A DNA stretch of 64,000 nt from contig NZ_AP024897.1 in the NCBI RefSeq assembly GCF_024529975.1, positions 3,100,001-3,164,000 of the forward strand, written 5' to 3'. Source of the DNA: Vibrio quintilis. Its GTDB lineage: Bacteria; Pseudomonadota; Gammaproteobacteria; Enterobacterales; Vibrionaceae. Below are positions 1 to 9,736 of the stretch, in pieces. The notes below the pieces were generated by a model. It saw nothing but the letters and a program-made list of their open reading frames with translations. It ran no database searches and had not been told where the DNA came from. The translations under genes were made by a program, and so were the position numbers. Position 1 is the first letter of the stretch. Each line of letters begins with the position of its first letter.

Positions 1-550
1 CCAAATTTTGCAACAGCGTCCGGGTATTCAGATGGTCATCCCCCAGCTGAGAACAGCCATACTGATGGGTAAACACATGAATACCATCAATCGCTGAAAG
101 ATCTTCTTCCTGCTCCAGCTCCCGTTTCATCATATTGGCAATCGCATTCACACAACCAACCGTCGGAATAATCCACAGTTCATTACGAATACCGATATCA
201 CCATTTTTCCGCCGGTAGACTGAAACCGGCGCATTCTCAACCTCAGATGTGACTGACTGAAAATCAGGCAGGTATTCGTACTCGTCAAGATCATTCAGGT
301 TGGTTTTTATATTATGTGGTGACACATGCTCACCAACATGAATAGCGGAAGTTGCATGGGCAATGGGTGAACCATACTTAATCACCAGATCATTTTCACC
401 AAAACTCTTCAACGCCACTTTATGAGCCTGTGGAATATCCTGTTGAAGGTGAATCAACTCACCTTCAACACTTATCTCTTCTCCGGCTTTTAAATCACAT
501 AATGCAACGGCAACATTATCGCCGGGATGAATTTTAAATAATGATGCCAC
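1..550 (-). CDS. uxaA: Altronate dehydratase UxaA (N-terminal part, cut by window edge)
   Basis: Dehydrates D-altronate to 2-keto-3-deoxygluconate, the last step of the galacturonate branch before the Entner-Doudoroff-type kinase and aldolase; cytoplasmic. I translated about 183 residues by hand. The start resembles the SAF-like N-terminal domain (LFKIHPGDNVAVAL) and continues into the UxaA/GarD catalytic part (RRKNGDIGIRNELWIIPTVG, then HQYGCSQLGDDH). The start is a GTG at 548-550, two bases after the uxaB stop, preceded by AGGGG on the coding strand. It is the third gene of uxaC-uxaB-uxaA and translationally close to uxaB. The C-terminal part lies outside the window, so intactness cannot be judged. 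GarD (galactarate dehydratase) is the main alternative; the uxaB/uxaC neighbours favour UxaA. Confidence 0.9.
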   Translation of the reverse strand, partial: MASLFKIHPGDNVAVALCDLKAGEEISVEGELIHLQQDIPQAHKVALKSFGENDLVIKYGSPIAHATSAIHVGEHVSPHNIKTNLNDLDEYEYLPDFQSVTSEVENAPVSVYRRKNGDIGIRNELWIIPTVGCVNAIANMMKRELEQEEDLSAIDGIHVFTHQYGCSQLGDDHLNTRTLLQNL

Positions 551-552
551 AA

Positions 553-2019
553 TTACCCCTTAATCTGACTTAATGCCTGACGAACACCAGACTGCCTGAT
601 CGCTTCAATATTTGCAGTCACCTGATCTGTCAGCCCATCAACTAACGACAAATTCTGTCCCCAGTGAGATGTATTCGCCAGTACCTGCTCAACCAAAGCC
701 TTCACTTTCAAATCACCTGCGTTCACTTTCGCCCAGAGATCAGCATAAAAATCCAGCCAGTGCTGATCATCAGCCAACGGATACTCTCCGGCTTCACGCT
801 GACCATTGTAGAAGCTGATCAATGCGGCCAGGGCAAACGTCAAACCAGTTGGTAAGCGATTATATTTTTGCCGGAATGCTAAAAGCTGAGGCAGAATCCG
901 GGTTTTGTATTTTGTCATGCTGTTCAGCGAAATAGACAATAGCTGGTGCTTAATATACGGATTACGGAAACGGTTCAGGACATCATTGGCAAATCCCTTC
1001 AACTCATCTTCCGGTAAGGATAATGTCGGAATAATCTCTTCAAAAATGACAGATTCCAGCCAGGATTCCATTTGCTTATCGGCCATACTTTCACCGACTG
1101 TATCGAGCCCGGAGAGGAATGCAACCGGCACTAATGCAGTATGCGCACCATTGAGAATCGCGACTTTGCGTTCTTTATATGGCTTAATATCATCCACAAC
1201 TTTAATATTGAGTGCCTGAGAGTCACTTAACTGGTCAAGACAAAGCAGCTGGTTCAGCGAATCAGGTCCCTGAATCACAAACAAATAGAAATGCTCCGCA
1301 CACACCATGAAAGTATCCTGATAACCAATTTGCTCAGTCAGTGCTTTACTTTCATCTTTCGGATAACCCGTTACAATCCGGTCAACCAGTGTTGAACAAA
1401 ATGTGTTCGCTTCATCCACCCATGCCGAAAATTCTGCCGGTAAACGCCACAACTCAATGTATTGATGAATAATCGCCTTTAATGCATCTCCGTTGTAATC
1501 GATCAGTTCACAAGGCACGATAACCCAACCTTTATCCTGAGCGCCGCTAAAATGCGTGAAGCGCTCAAACAACATTTTGGTCAGTTTGGCCGGGAAACTG
1601 GCGGGGGGAGTATCCGTGATCTTGTCAGTATCCACATAAGCGATACCAGCTTCAGTGGTATTCGAAAAGATAAAGCGAATCTCTTCATTTTTTGCAAGAT
1701 CTAACAAGGTCTCAAAGTTTTTATACGCTGAGATTTCACGCGTAACACTTGAGATAATCCGGGTATCAGCAACGGCGTTCCCCTGCTCATTTAATCCGCG
1801 GATAAAGGTAGTATACAAACCATCCTGCGTATCGAGAGACGGCGGGAAATCACTATCAATCGGGCGGACAACCACAACGCCTGCGTTGAGATCGGTGTGC
1901 TCATTCAGTTGATCAATTTGCCAGTCCAGAAAAGCCCGTAAAAAGTTCCCTTCCCCAAACTGGATAATTTTTTCAGGATAACGGCGATTGTCAAAATCGG
2001 TTCTGTTCAATTGCTTCAT
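553..2019 (-). CDS. uxaB: Tagaturonate reductase (altronate oxidoreductase)
   Basis: NAD-dependent enzyme interconverting D-tagaturonate and D-altronate in the cytoplasm, the second step of galacturonate breakdown. The 488-residue product is close to the usual 480-490 length. It begins with the family's N-terminal stretch ([14 protein letters not shown], a nucleotide-binding strand and turn) and has the polyol/mannitol-dehydrogenase-type C-terminal region, including [14 protein letters not shown] around residues 286-299, where substrate-binding Lys, Asn and His residues are expected. It is the middle gene of uxaC-uxaB-uxaA, 26 nt after uxaC and 2 nt before uxaA. The paralogous mannonate reductase UxuB is possible on sequence alone, but the flanking uxaA and uxaC decide for UxaB. 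Confidence 0.93.
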   Translation of the reverse strand: MKQLNRTDFDNRRYPEKIIQFGEGNFLRAFLDWQIDQLNEHTDLNAGVVVVRPIDSDFPPSLDTQDGLYTTFIRGLNEQGNAVADTRIISSVTREISAYKNFETLLDLAKNEEIRFIFSNTTEAGIAYVDTDKITDTPPASFPAKLTKMLFERFTHFSGAQDKGWVIVPCELIDYNGDALKAIIHQYIELWRLPAEFSAWVDEANTFCSTLVDRIVTGYPKDESKALTEQIGYQDTFMVCAEHFYLFVIQGPDSLNQLLCLDQLSDSQALNIKVVDDIKPYKERKVAILNGAHTALVPVAFLSGLDTVGESMADKQMESWLESVIFEEIIPTLSLPEDELKGFANDVLNRFRNPYIKHQLLSISLNSMTKYKTRILPQLLAFRQKYNRLPTGLTFALAALISFYNGQREAGEYPLADDQHWLDFYADLWAKVNAGDLKVKALVEQVLANTSHWGQNLSLVDGLTDQVTANIEAIRQSGVRQALSQIKG

Positions 2020-2045
2020 TTCTGCTATTCCAATCAGGTTAAGGT

Positions 2046-3461
2046 CTACTTTTTATCTTGAATGCCAAAGTACTGCTTTGCATTGTGGTAACAGATATCT
2101 GCAACCATCCCGCTCAGTAATTCAAAGTCATTCGGTGCTTCACCATTGGCAACCCAGTTACCAATCATTTCACATAAAATACGACGGAAATATTCGTGTC
2201 GGGTGTAAGATAAGAAGCTGCGGCTATCCGTCAGCATACCGACAAACCGGCTCAGAAGGCCTAACTGTGCCAGCTGGGTCATCTGCCGCTCCATGCCGTC
2301 TCTCTGATCATTGAACCACCAGCCCGAACCAAACTGAATTTTGCCCGGCGTGCCGCCGCCCTGGAAGTTGCCGCACATAGTAGCCAGAACTTCGTTATCA
2401 CGCGGATTTAAACAGTAAAGAATTGTTTTCGGCAGCTGGTCTTCGCGATCGAGCGCATTCAATAGTTTTGCCAGTGGCTGTGCAACCAGACCATCATTGA
2501 TTGAATCAAAACCGGTATCCGGACCCAGTAAGTTGAACATGCGCTGATTGTTATTGCGCAAAGCACCAATGTGATACTGCTGCGCCCATCCGCGTTTCGC
2601 ATATTCTTTACCAAGGAATACCAGAACGGCTGTTTTGAACTGAGCTGCTTCAAATTCAGAAACATCACCGCCACCCAGTCGTTTTGTGAGAATCACATTC
2701 AGCTCTTTTTCTGAAGCTTCTTCATAAACCACGGTATCCAGTGCATGATCAGAAATACAACAACCATGCGCTGCAAAATGTTCCAGACGTTTTGTCAGCG
2801 CATCACACAGGCTGTCAAAAGAATTAATCTCAACATCAGCAACAGCACTCAATTGACGGATATAATCAGCGAATGTATCCAGATGAATGTTGAATGCCTT
2901 ATCCGGACGCCAGCTCGGTAACATTTGAACGGAAAATTCCTTATCAGATGCAACGGTCTTATGAGCAGACAGATCATCAATCGGGTCATCCGTCGTACCG
3001 ACCATTTCCACATTCATTTTCTGCATCATCGAGCGGGCAGAAAAATCAGGCATCTCTAACATCTCATTACATTCATTCCAGATACGCTCCGCTGTATTTT
3101 CATTCAGGTTCACACCTGTTATACCAAACGGACGACGCAGCTCCAGATGCGTCCAGTGATAAATAGGATTACCTAAAGTCGCAGGGACGGTTCTGGCAAA
3201 GGCAAAGAACTTTTCTTTATCACTGGCATCCCCGGTACAAAAGCGCTCATCAACGCCATTACTACGCATTGCACGCCATTTATAATGATCGCCACGCAAC
3301 CATATATCTGTCAGATTTGTAAACTTATAATCATCCGCGACCTGAAAAGGAGGCAAATGGCAATGATAGTCAATGATAGGAAGATCTGCCGCAACATCAT
3401 GATAAAGACGTTGTGCTAACTCAGTGGTGAGTAAGAAATCGGAACAAAGAAAAGGTTTCAT
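2046..3461 (-). CDS. uxaC: Glucuronate/galacturonate isomerase
   Basis: Isomerises D-galacturonate to D-tagaturonate (and D-glucuronate to D-fructuronate), the entry step of hexuronate catabolism in the cytoplasm. The 471 residues match the E. coli enzyme length of about 470. The N-terminal [10 protein letters not shown] motif carries the two metal-liganding histidines of this amidohydrolase-superfamily TIM barrel. Further conserved stretches are [10 protein letters not shown] near residue 155 and [20 protein letters not shown] near 410-430, with Asp and Arg residues in the active site. First gene of the uxaCBA operon, so its upstream region (3462 onward) should carry the promoter. No uxuA/uxuB genes are in view, so galacturonate is the likely main substrate here. 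Confidence 0.95.
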   Translation of the reverse strand: MKPFLCSDFLLTTELAQRLYHDVAADLPIIDYHCHLPPFQVADDYKFTNLTDIWLRGDHYKWRAMRSNGVDERFCTGDASDKEKFFAFARTVPATLGNPIYHWTHLELRRPFGITGVNLNENTAERIWNECNEMLEMPDFSARSMMQKMNVEMVGTTDDPIDDLSAHKTVASDKEFSVQMLPSWRPDKAFNIHLDTFADYIRQLSAVADVEINSFDSLCDALTKRLEHFAAHGCCISDHALDTVVYEEASEKELNVILTKRLGGGDVSEFEAAQFKTAVLVFLGKEYAKRGWAQQYHIGALRNNNQRMFNLLGPDTGFDSINDGLVAQPLAKLLNALDREDQLPKTILYCLNPRDNEVLATMCGNFQGGGTPGKIQFGSGWWFNDQRDGMERQMTQLAQLGLLSRFVGMLTDSRSFLSYTRHEYFRRILCEMIGNWVANGEAPNDFELLSGMVADICYHNAKQYFGIQDKK

Positions 3462-3473
3462 AATCTACAGGCC

Positions 3474-3491
3474 CATTTGTCATACCAATGA
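3474..3491. promoter_or_regulatory. Candidate ExuR/UxuR-type operator upstream of uxaC
   Basis: Thirteen bases upstream of the uxaC start lies TTGTCATACCAA (3477-3488). It matches 10 of 12 positions of the TTGGTATACCAA core known for the GntR-family hexuronate repressors ExuR and UxuR; the outer positions match poorly. The location fits repression of uxaCBA by free hexuronate availability. This is a by-eye match only. Confidence 0.3.
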
Positions 3492-3909
3492 TGATAATTT
3501 ACAATCAATGGCATAATTAATCAAATCTCTTCAAAACCAAAATAAACACTTTAAAATGAGCCAGTTAAAGAGACAATCAATTTTCTGTGCTTTTTTTAGT
3601 CAAAGAATTGTTAATTTGATCATATATATTTTTATCAAAATACTACCGAGATCTCATAACAGAATAAGAAATGCACCATAAGTTATCACACCAATAGTAT
3701 TAACAGATGCCATCAGGACATTTTTGTATCCCCGGAGAAGGTATCTGAGAGTGATAATTGATGTCATAACAGGCAACAAAGACAAAGAATGAGGTCGTAA
3801 AAGTGGTGTGATACGGGAGAACCCCGGTTGCAGGTAAAGAACCGGGGACAGGACTGACATTCAACGTAGAAAGACTATGTCTGCAGCTCAGAAACCAATC
3901 AATTCTCGC

Positions 3910-3939
3910 TGAACATGCATATTGAGGTCACTTGGGTAT
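3910..3939. repeat. Degenerate copy of dispersed intergenic repeat
   Basis: CTGAACATGCATATTGAGG then TCACTTGGGTAT reads as an imperfect version of the right arm of the repeat at 35752-35958 (consensus: GAAGATGCAGG followed by TTCAGGTTGCTTGGGTAT). The CTTGGGTAT end is exact; several substitutions lie in between. It lies between the methylesterase stop and uxaC. Confidence 0.45.
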
Positions 3940-3980
3940 GAAACAAATAAGTAACTGCGTCATTCACCGGAAAATCAGAA

Positions 3981-5060
3981 TCAGTCAAAGATACTCTTTT
4001 CAGCAACGCTTCTCTGCAACAGACGCTCCTTTCCGGCCGGGAATTCCGGTTGCCAGCCAGAAAAAACAGAACCCACATCATAGCGATTCATTTGTTCTGT
4101 ATTCAGTTGCGGGCGATGAGCATCATCAGCACCGGGACCGGTACTCCTGAACTCCCAAAAACGGGCATCTTCCGGGTAAAACCAAATCGTTTCCTGATGC
4201 TTATTCCGTCCGCCCATTTTATCCCAGCCGTAAAGGTGATCATCTAAATGACAATGGATAAAAGCTGCATGGCCGATCGCATCCGGATCTGCATAGCTCC
4301 CGTCATCAAACTGAGTAGTCGGATGCCATGGACGGCCTAAGCCATAACTCTCAGCCGGAACCCGCTCTTCTTTAGAAAGCCGGCAATTTTTAAAAACAAA
4401 CCCAAATGGCTGTTCAATGGAAGTACATGGCGCAACAAGGTAACCATATGGCTCATCACGACTGACATCATCCCTGTATCTGGCCACAATATCGCAATCT
4501 TCGAACATTGCTGTCCCGCCACCAAAGATGAAATCAACGGTTCCAGTGATCAATGACTGATGAATATAAGTTCGTCCGGCATACAGGTATAAGGTATCGT
4601 GATAACTTTCCAGACGCACATTATGTAGCTGAACCCGGTCTCCCTGATGGGCAACCAGCAAAGCAACAGCCTGTGTATGGGTAAGTTTGGTTGGATCATC
4701 ATCAGGCTTTTTTTGATTACCGGGAAAATCAAATCCATTCGCAATTGTCAGTGAGGTGGCTGAAAAATCAGCCGCATTGACACTGATAGTTCTGCTGCCG
4801 AATGTCGCAAACTTTCTGCCGGATGAATCAAGCATGCCATTGGCTACAGACGCAGTGATAATCGTCTGATCGCGATCTTCTCCAATCAGTACCACATTGG
4901 GGCGGGTAATTTCAAAGCTTTCCTGATAAACCCCTTTGCGAATAAAAATGACATACTCAGAATCATCCTGAGGCGCGTTCTCAATTGCCTGCTGTACAGA
5001 GCGAAAGTCCCCGTCCCCATCTGAAGAGACAATCACATCATAAAATGAAAATAAACTCAT
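3981..5060 (-). CDS. Pectin methylesterase (CE8), apparently cytoplasmic
   Basis: Removes methyl esters from galacturonate units. Carbohydrate esterase family 8 signatures are all present: the Gln of HTQAVAL (Q130), the acid/base Asp in YHDTLY (D155), the nucleophile Asp in GTVDFIFG (D176), and the Arg of GRPWHP (R243), within a right-handed beta-helix pattern. At 359 residues it is the length of a catalytic domain alone. The protein starts MSLFSFYDVIVSS and runs straight into the first helix coil, with no signal peptide or lipobox, so it should act in the cytoplasm on short methylated oligogalacturonides brought in by TogMNAB. This differs from secreted PemA or outer-membrane PemB of Dickeya. 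It lies 61 nt downstream of the chemoreceptor gene on the same strand and may share its transcript. Confidence 0.9.
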   Translation of the reverse strand: MSLFSFYDVIVSSDGDGDFRSVQQAIENAPQDDSEYVIFIRKGVYQESFEITRPNVVLIGEDRDQTIITASVANGMLDSSGRKFATFGSRTISVNAADFSATSLTIANGFDFPGNQKKPDDDPTKLTHTQAVALLVAHQGDRVQLHNVRLESYHDTLYLYAGRTYIHQSLITGTVDFIFGGGTAMFEDCDIVARYRDDVSRDEPYGYLVAPCTSIEQPFGFVFKNCRLSKEERVPAESYGLGRPWHPTTQFDDGSYADPDAIGHAAFIHCHLDDHLYGWDKMGGRNKHQETIWFYPEDARFWEFRSTGPGADDAHRPQLNTEQMNRYDVGSVFSGWQPEFPAGKERLLQRSVAEKSIFD

Positions 5061-5121
5061 ATGCTATTTGGTTTACACTCCTGAAAAAGGGTGATTGAGT
5101 CATCTCTTCAGAAAAAGCAGC

Positions 5122-7161
5122 TTAATGGAAATAATCCACCTGTTGTTTTAAGTCTTCGGCATCTTTTTCCAGAGATTCTGCACTTTCAGATGTTTTCAGG
5201 CTGATTGACCGGCTTTCCTGGTTCAGTTGACTAATCGCCGAAGCACTGTTTGACACCTGAACCGATACCTGAGCCTGTTGATCAACAATCGTCGTAATTT
5301 CTTCGGCCTGAGTCGCAATCGAATTCACCTGCATTGCAATTGATTCCAATGCTGTTCCTGCTTCCTGAGATTCTTCAAGCACCCGGTTTGCCTGAGCCTG
5401 GCTCTGCTCAGTTGAAGACACAGCATCCCGTGTTGATGCTTTTAGCTGATTAATAATATCAACCACATTTTGCACTGAGGTCTGGGTTCGCATTGCCAGC
5501 GTTCTGACCTCATCGGCAACCACAGCAAACCCTCTGCCCTGGTCGCCGGCTCTGGCGGCTTCTATCGCCGCATTCAGCGCTAACATATTCGTTTGTTCCG
5601 CAATATCATCAATCATTTGCGTCACACTGTGAATGCTTTCACTTTCCTCACTCAGCCTCTGAATCACTTCGTATGAACGTGTGAGCTGTTCATTCAAGGC
5701 TGCGACGTTATCGCAGACGGAGCCAACGACTGAAAGACCGGACTGCGTGTCCTGATTTGCTGCCCGGACATTACCGGCAATCGACTCAACCTGTTGGGAA
5801 ACCGACTCAGCTGATGCCGCCATTTCTTCAATCGCAGTGACAACCTGCTCAACCTGTTGCTGCTGTACATCCAGCTGTTTTAAGCTGGCACCGGCATCAT
5901 GCGCAACACTAAGTGACTGCTCACTGACTCTGCCACTGGTTTCCCGGATTTGTTCAACCAGCTGATTCAAATGAACTGCCATTCCGCGAACGCCCTGAGA
6001 CAGAATCGTCATCTCATTATTTGATTCCCGCTCATCCACAGAAATATTTAAGCTCACCTCACCTTCACCAAGGCGCTCCATATATTGAGTCAATTGTTTC
6101 AGTGGTTTTAGGGTACGATGAATGATCAGAGTCATCAAAATGTAAGTTGCAAAACCAACCCCGACCGAAATAGCGGCAATAATCATTAACAGCGTCTGAC
6201 TGTCCCGGGTAATTTCATCGGTCCATGTTCCGCCAAGCAATACCCAGTTCCAGCCGGGAACCTGCTTATAGACCATGTATCTTTCCCGTTTTTTACCATC
6301 AATACCGACAGGGAAACGCAGAATACCTTCTTTAGAGCCCTGAATGCTGGTAAATGTTCTTTTGCCATCCGCATCAGTAAACTCTGTCATGTTCTTCAGT
6401 GAATCGGTTCCATCAACAGAGCCGAGCAAATAATTGCCAAACCGGGCTGAATGGTTATCAGCCACGACCGTCTCACCCGTATCGCCCCAGCGCACATTTT
6501 TCAGAGAATTCAGAATAGCTTCTGTCGCTTTCTGGACCGGCAGAGCAATCATAACAATTGCACCAACTGCATTCTCATCATCAACAATCGGGTCATAATA
6601 AGTCATATAGGTGTGACCAAACATGGATGCCTGTGTGATATAAGGCTGGCCACTTTTCAGTTTCTGAAACCCCGGATGAGAAGAACCTAATATGTTGTTA
6701 ATATTGCGTTTTCCTTCGTCATCCTTCTGAGAACTGGCGATACTGAACCATTCCTCACCCGTCGAAGAATACAAGGTGACAAACGCACCTGTGTCTTTGG
6801 TAAAAATATCAACTAAATCGGTATTATTAACCAGAGGTAAGCCATATAAGTCAATATTCCGGATCTTCTGGCCAGCATATTCAACCATTTCTTTCTGGAC
6901 TTCAAAACCAGCCAGATAGCCATTTTCAAAGGTTGAGCTTAAAATTCTTGTGGTTTGAACATAAGCATTAAACTGCCCGCTGACGGTTTCAGCAACCGCA
7001 TTCAATTTGGATTGTTGTTCACTCAGAGAGGATTGCAGAAGAATTTTTGATGCGTTTTGATAAACGATCGTTGCAGTGAAACTAAAACCGATGATTAAGC
7101 AAAAAATAATTGCAAGCTTGAGCTGAAGACCGACACTTCTGTTCTGGTAAGATGAAATCAT
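5122..7161 (-). CDS. Methyl-accepting chemotaxis protein with large Cache-type sensor
   Basis: Transmembrane chemoreceptor of 679 residues. Visible order: TM1 about 13-33; periplasmic sensor about 35-315, with two segments typical of a Cache3/Cache2 or double-Cache fold ([12 protein letters not shown], then [14 protein letters not shown] before the second membrane segment); TM2 about 322-346; HAMP about 347-401; coiled-coil signalling domain with the conserved tip [20 protein letters not shown] at 522-541. The C terminus ends VDYFH and lacks a CheR/CheB tether pentapeptide. The start has a clear GGAGG. It sits between the PL9 lyase and the methylesterase within the pectin island, so a galacturonate or oligogalacturonide ligand is a reasonable inference, though the ligand cannot be read from sequence. 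The che genes at 42-49 kb would carry its signal. Confidence 0.93.
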   Translation of the reverse strand: MISSYQNRSVGLQLKLAIIFCLIIGFSFTATIVYQNASKILLQSSLSEQQSKLNAVAETVSGQFNAYVQTTRILSSTFENGYLAGFEVQKEMVEYAGQKIRNIDLYGLPLVNNTDLVDIFTKDTGAFVTLYSSTGEEWFSIASSQKDDEGKRNINNILGSSHPGFQKLKSGQPYITQASMFGHTYMTYYDPIVDDENAVGAIVMIALPVQKATEAILNSLKNVRWGDTGETVVADNHSARFGNYLLGSVDGTDSLKNMTEFTDADGKRTFTSIQGSKEGILRFPVGIDGKKRERYMVYKQVPGWNWVLLGGTWTDEITRDSQTLLMIIAAISVGVGFATYILMTLIIHRTLKPLKQLTQYMERLGEGEVSLNISVDERESNNEMTILSQGVRGMAVHLNQLVEQIRETSGRVSEQSLSVAHDAGASLKQLDVQQQQVEQVVTAIEEMAASAESVSQQVESIAGNVRAANQDTQSGLSVVGSVCDNVAALNEQLTRSYEVIQRLSEESESIHSVTQMIDDIAEQTNMLALNAAIEAARAGDQGRGFAVVADEVRTLAMRTQTSVQNVVDIINQLKASTRDAVSSTEQSQAQANRVLEESQEAGTALESIAMQVNSIATQAEEITTIVDQQAQVSVQVSNSASAISQLNQESRSISLKTSESAESLEKDAEDLKQQVDYFH

Positions 7162-7355
7162 AAATTGCCTCCGTAATTCAATTTCGATACATCACACCAA
7201 CTACGTGACTGCTTGTTTACTTCTATTCCTTAAAGTGACAAGTTGCAGTTAATTCACTTCAATATAGTCAATATAACTACAGGCTCATATACAGCAGACA
7301 TATAATGCATCTTGTTACGACTTTACTATCAGAAAGCTTTATTGAGATATTAGCA

Positions 7356-7387
7356 GAGGACTGCCCCAAATCGCTGAAACAGTCCTC
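7356..7387 (-). terminator. Probable terminator or hairpin after the PL9 lyase gene
   Basis: An 8-bp perfect stem GAGGACTG (7356-7363) / CAGTCCTC (7380-7387) with a 16-nt loop lies 12 nt past the lyase stop. The T-tract in the minus-strand direction is poor, so termination may be Rho-assisted or the hairpin may mainly protect the 3' end. Confidence 0.45.
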
Positions 7388-7399
7388 ACATTTTATAAT

Positions 7400-9652
7400 T
7401 TATTGAGTATCCTTATTATTTTCTACAATTTTTTCTATTTGTTGCACTGCACTTTCATACTGAGCAGCTTTTGCACCAGACGGAATATAAGATGCTTTTT
7501 TCAACTGGCTGAGTTTTTCAGCACTCACAACATGACCATTTGCATCCGTTGTTTTACCTTTAGAGATAAAGCGGTTATTTGCTTTCTTAAATGCATTGAC
7601 CACATCACTGTACTTACTGGTTACATAGAAACGGTAAGAACGATTGTTCTCAAATGTTCCTTGTTTCACCTGACCAGAATAAGGGCTCTTACGGAACAGG
7701 AAGTTAAAGCGCTTGTTATCGATAGAGACGTTATTATCAACAGTAAATGAACCCGGGTTAAAGTTATCTGTAAATCCATCCATGCTATTACGGAATGCCA
7801 GACTGCCTTTAACCACGTGCGGTACAGGTAAACCTTCACCACCCAGTTTGAATCCATTACCACGTGTTCCGCCTTTCTTATTCTTCACAGTCATTGTCTG
7901 ACCATTCATATAAGCAATTGAATCAATAATGGTCACTGCGCCATCCGGGCCATCTTCAACTTTGTTGAACAGATCATAGCCATCATCGATATTGTGGTGA
8001 GAAACACAACGGATTAAAGTATTGCCATCACCGACTCTCATCTTCACAGCAAAGCCATCCGCATTAATACGGGATTTATCCATGTTATTATAACTTTCAC
8101 TATCACGGATAACGTTATAACTTGCCCATAAAGCACGGCCAACTTTCTTGCTGGATGAAATCTGGAATCCGGTGTCCGGAGAATTGTGAGTCAGCATTCG
8201 GTCAAAGTTGTTATGGCTACCATGAACAATCGTTCTTGCACCATCAACTTCCAGATCAGAAACATTCCAGTAGTTCCCTTCATGCATGTAGCGGCCTGTA
8301 ACTTTCACGCCTTTCTGTGCTTTGATGGTCTTACGGGCACCAGGAGCACCACTGGCAGAAACAGGAATCACTAAACCATCATAGTTACCACGTTCCATCA
8401 CAATCGTTCCGCCAGCAGGCAGTAATTCAATTGCATCAGCCAGTTTCATACGGCCGTGATTGCCTTTTGGATTCACAACCAGACGCATTGGGTGTGAAAT
8501 AACTTTTCTGACAACGGTATATGTGTCATGAATTGGTTTTTCAGATGGACCTTCGCTTGGTGTGAAAGTTACGGCCATCCGGGTTTTCGTCCGCGTCAGT
8601 TTGGTTGGATAACTGAACATTTCACCCGCTTTCAGTGCCATATCTTTAACCAGCACTTTACCATTCTGAGACGCACTAAATGTCCCTGCATAGTTTGCAC
8701 GTGCCTGAACAATATATTCGTTCACTGCTGATTTTTCTGAAGATGCGCGCTGAAGTAATGGTTTCACCTGTTTTGCAACATAGCGCGGTGTATCAACCGT
8801 ATGGGCTTCAGATAGTTTCAGTTTGACATCGCTGACGTGAATTTTTGCATTCCGGGAAGCGAAGAAGCCAACATACTGATAATCAGGATCCTGCATTTCA
8901 ACAATGTTCGCGTCAGCCCCCTTCAAATTGTACGTTTTATTAACCGTTCCATTATCATAACTCACGTTATAACCGGTATCAGTCCGGGTCAGCGTCATGT
9001 GGTAAGGTTTGTTTTCACCATAGGTTACCCCTTTGATGAACTCTTTTTTACTCATCTTGTTGTGAGCAGTACCCCAAGGCTCATAGATACCTTCACGGTA
9101 GGCGGCATTAATGTTAATCAGACCATTATTCGCTTTCTTGTTGGCTCTGAGCAGGTTCATCACCATGTTAGAAGCTGACGGGAACTCTTCCAGGCCTTCT
9201 GGCTGAGGATTCAGTCTTGGTTTGCCAAGAACATCACGAACCATCAGTCCTGCACCTTCCTGACGGTTTGGTGTAGAACCGGTTTCCGGGCCAAATTGCT
9301 CCAGAACGACAGTTGCAGATAAAGTGAAATTCAGATCTGTGGGTAATTTGGTATAGTAAAAAGTGACGCCTTCGTGAGAGTTCGCGATTTTCCCGCCACG
9401 ACTTTCAATTGTAAACTGTTTGGCTAACGGACCTGCTTTGACAGGTTGTCCGTTTATTGTCACTTCATTCGTTCCGACTTTTTCAGGTCGAATTGTTGAC
9501 CCAAAATTCAAATCTGTCGATTGACCAAATGTAATTGCCTGCCAGGTCAGATTATCAGTGTTTTTTATATAGTCCGCTGTCGATTGATGAGTACTACATG
9601 CTGCTACAGCAAGAACAGATGTCAGTACCAATGGGACTTGTGCTATTTTCAT
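7400..9652 (-). CDS. pelX: Exopolygalacturonate/pectate lyase, family PL9, lipoprotein
   Basis: Beta-eliminating lyase of the PelX/Pel9 type, which releases unsaturated digalacturonate from polygalacturonate. The 750 residues begin with a lipoprotein signal (VLTSVLAVAACS, Cys19 with Ser at +2), so it should be anchored to the outer membrane facing the periplasm or the surface. Residues about 30-285 look like a beta-sandwich (concanavalin/laminin-G-like) module; about 290-400 is a fibronectin-like linker; from about 400 the repeated Asn-rich turns of a right-handed parallel beta-helix appear, with the acidic patch HHNIDDGYDLFNK expected to bind calcium and the FRKSPYSGQVKQG stretch typical of PL9. 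The start is preceded by AAGGTGG. It lies 84 nt behind kdgM on the same strand with a hairpin between, so probably a kdgM-pelX operon. Family assignment is firm; exo-action is inferred from PelX and the context. Confidence 0.85.
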   Translation of the reverse strand: MKIAQVPLVLTSVLAVAACSTHQSTADYIKNTDNLTWQAITFGQSTDLNFGSTIRPEKVGTNEVTINGQPVKAGPLAKQFTIESRGGKIANSHEGVTFYYTKLPTDLNFTLSATVVLEQFGPETGSTPNRQEGAGLMVRDVLGKPRLNPQPEGLEEFPSASNMVMNLLRANKKANNGLININAAYREGIYEPWGTAHNKMSKKEFIKGVTYGENKPYHMTLTRTDTGYNVSYDNGTVNKTYNLKGADANIVEMQDPDYQYVGFFASRNAKIHVSDVKLKLSEAHTVDTPRYVAKQVKPLLQRASSEKSAVNEYIVQARANYAGTFSASQNGKVLVKDMALKAGEMFSYPTKLTRTKTRMAVTFTPSEGPSEKPIHDTYTVVRKVISHPMRLVVNPKGNHGRMKLADAIELLPAGGTIVMERGNYDGLVIPVSASGAPGARKTIKAQKGVKVTGRYMHEGNYWNVSDLEVDGARTIVHGSHNNFDRMLTHNSPDTGFQISSSKKVGRALWASYNVIRDSESYNNMDKSRINADGFAVKMRVGDGNTLIRCVSHHNIDDGYDLFNKVEDGPDGAVTIIDSIAYMNGQTMTVKNKKGGTRGNGFKLGGEGLPVPHVVKGSLAFRNSMDGFTDNFNPGSFTVDNNVSIDNKRFNFLFRKSPYSGQVKQGTFENNRSYRFYVTSKYSDVVNAFKKANNRFISKGKTTDANGHVVSAEKLSQLKKASYIPSGAKAAQYESAVQQIEKIVENNKDTQ

Positions 9653-9674
9653 AATCAGCCACCTTGATGAGAAC

Positions 9675-9707
9675 TGGCTTATCCCGGAAATCCACCGGAA
9701 TAAGCCA
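9675..9707 (-). other. Hairpin between kdgM and the PL9 lyase gene
   Basis: Inverted repeat TGGCTTAT.CCGG / CCGG.ATAAGCCA (arms 9675-9687 and 9695-9707, one internal mismatch, 7-nt loop). No T-run follows in the minus direction, so it probably attenuates readthrough or stabilises the upstream porin mRNA, giving more porin than lyase. Confidence 0.5.
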
Positions 9708-9736
9708 TAAAGAGATGAGAAAAAGAAGTATTCTTA

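Larger units (their letters stand above)
3462..3980. other. 519-nt gap between the pectin methylesterase and uxaC genes
   Basis: Both flanking genes read leftwards, so this holds the uxaC promoter and the end of the methylesterase transcript. Near uxaC it is AT-rich. At 3822-3847 there is a GC-rich hairpin: an 8-bp stem CCCCGGTT/AACCGGGG with a 10-nt loop and no T-run on either side, so it is not a classical terminator. A degenerate copy of the dispersed intergenic repeat lies at about 3910-3939. A 68-codon open frame on the minus strand (3654-3860) has no convincing start signal or family features, and I do not call it a gene. Confidence 0.6.

Noticed and set aside
3654..3860. 68-codon minus-strand frame in the gap upstream of uxaC
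   Set aside because: No ribosome site, low-complexity composition and a GC hairpin inside it; no recognisable family.
8837..9178. 113-codon plus-strand frame opposite the PL9 lyase gene
   Set aside because: Antisense shadow of a conserved protein; no ribosome site or family features.
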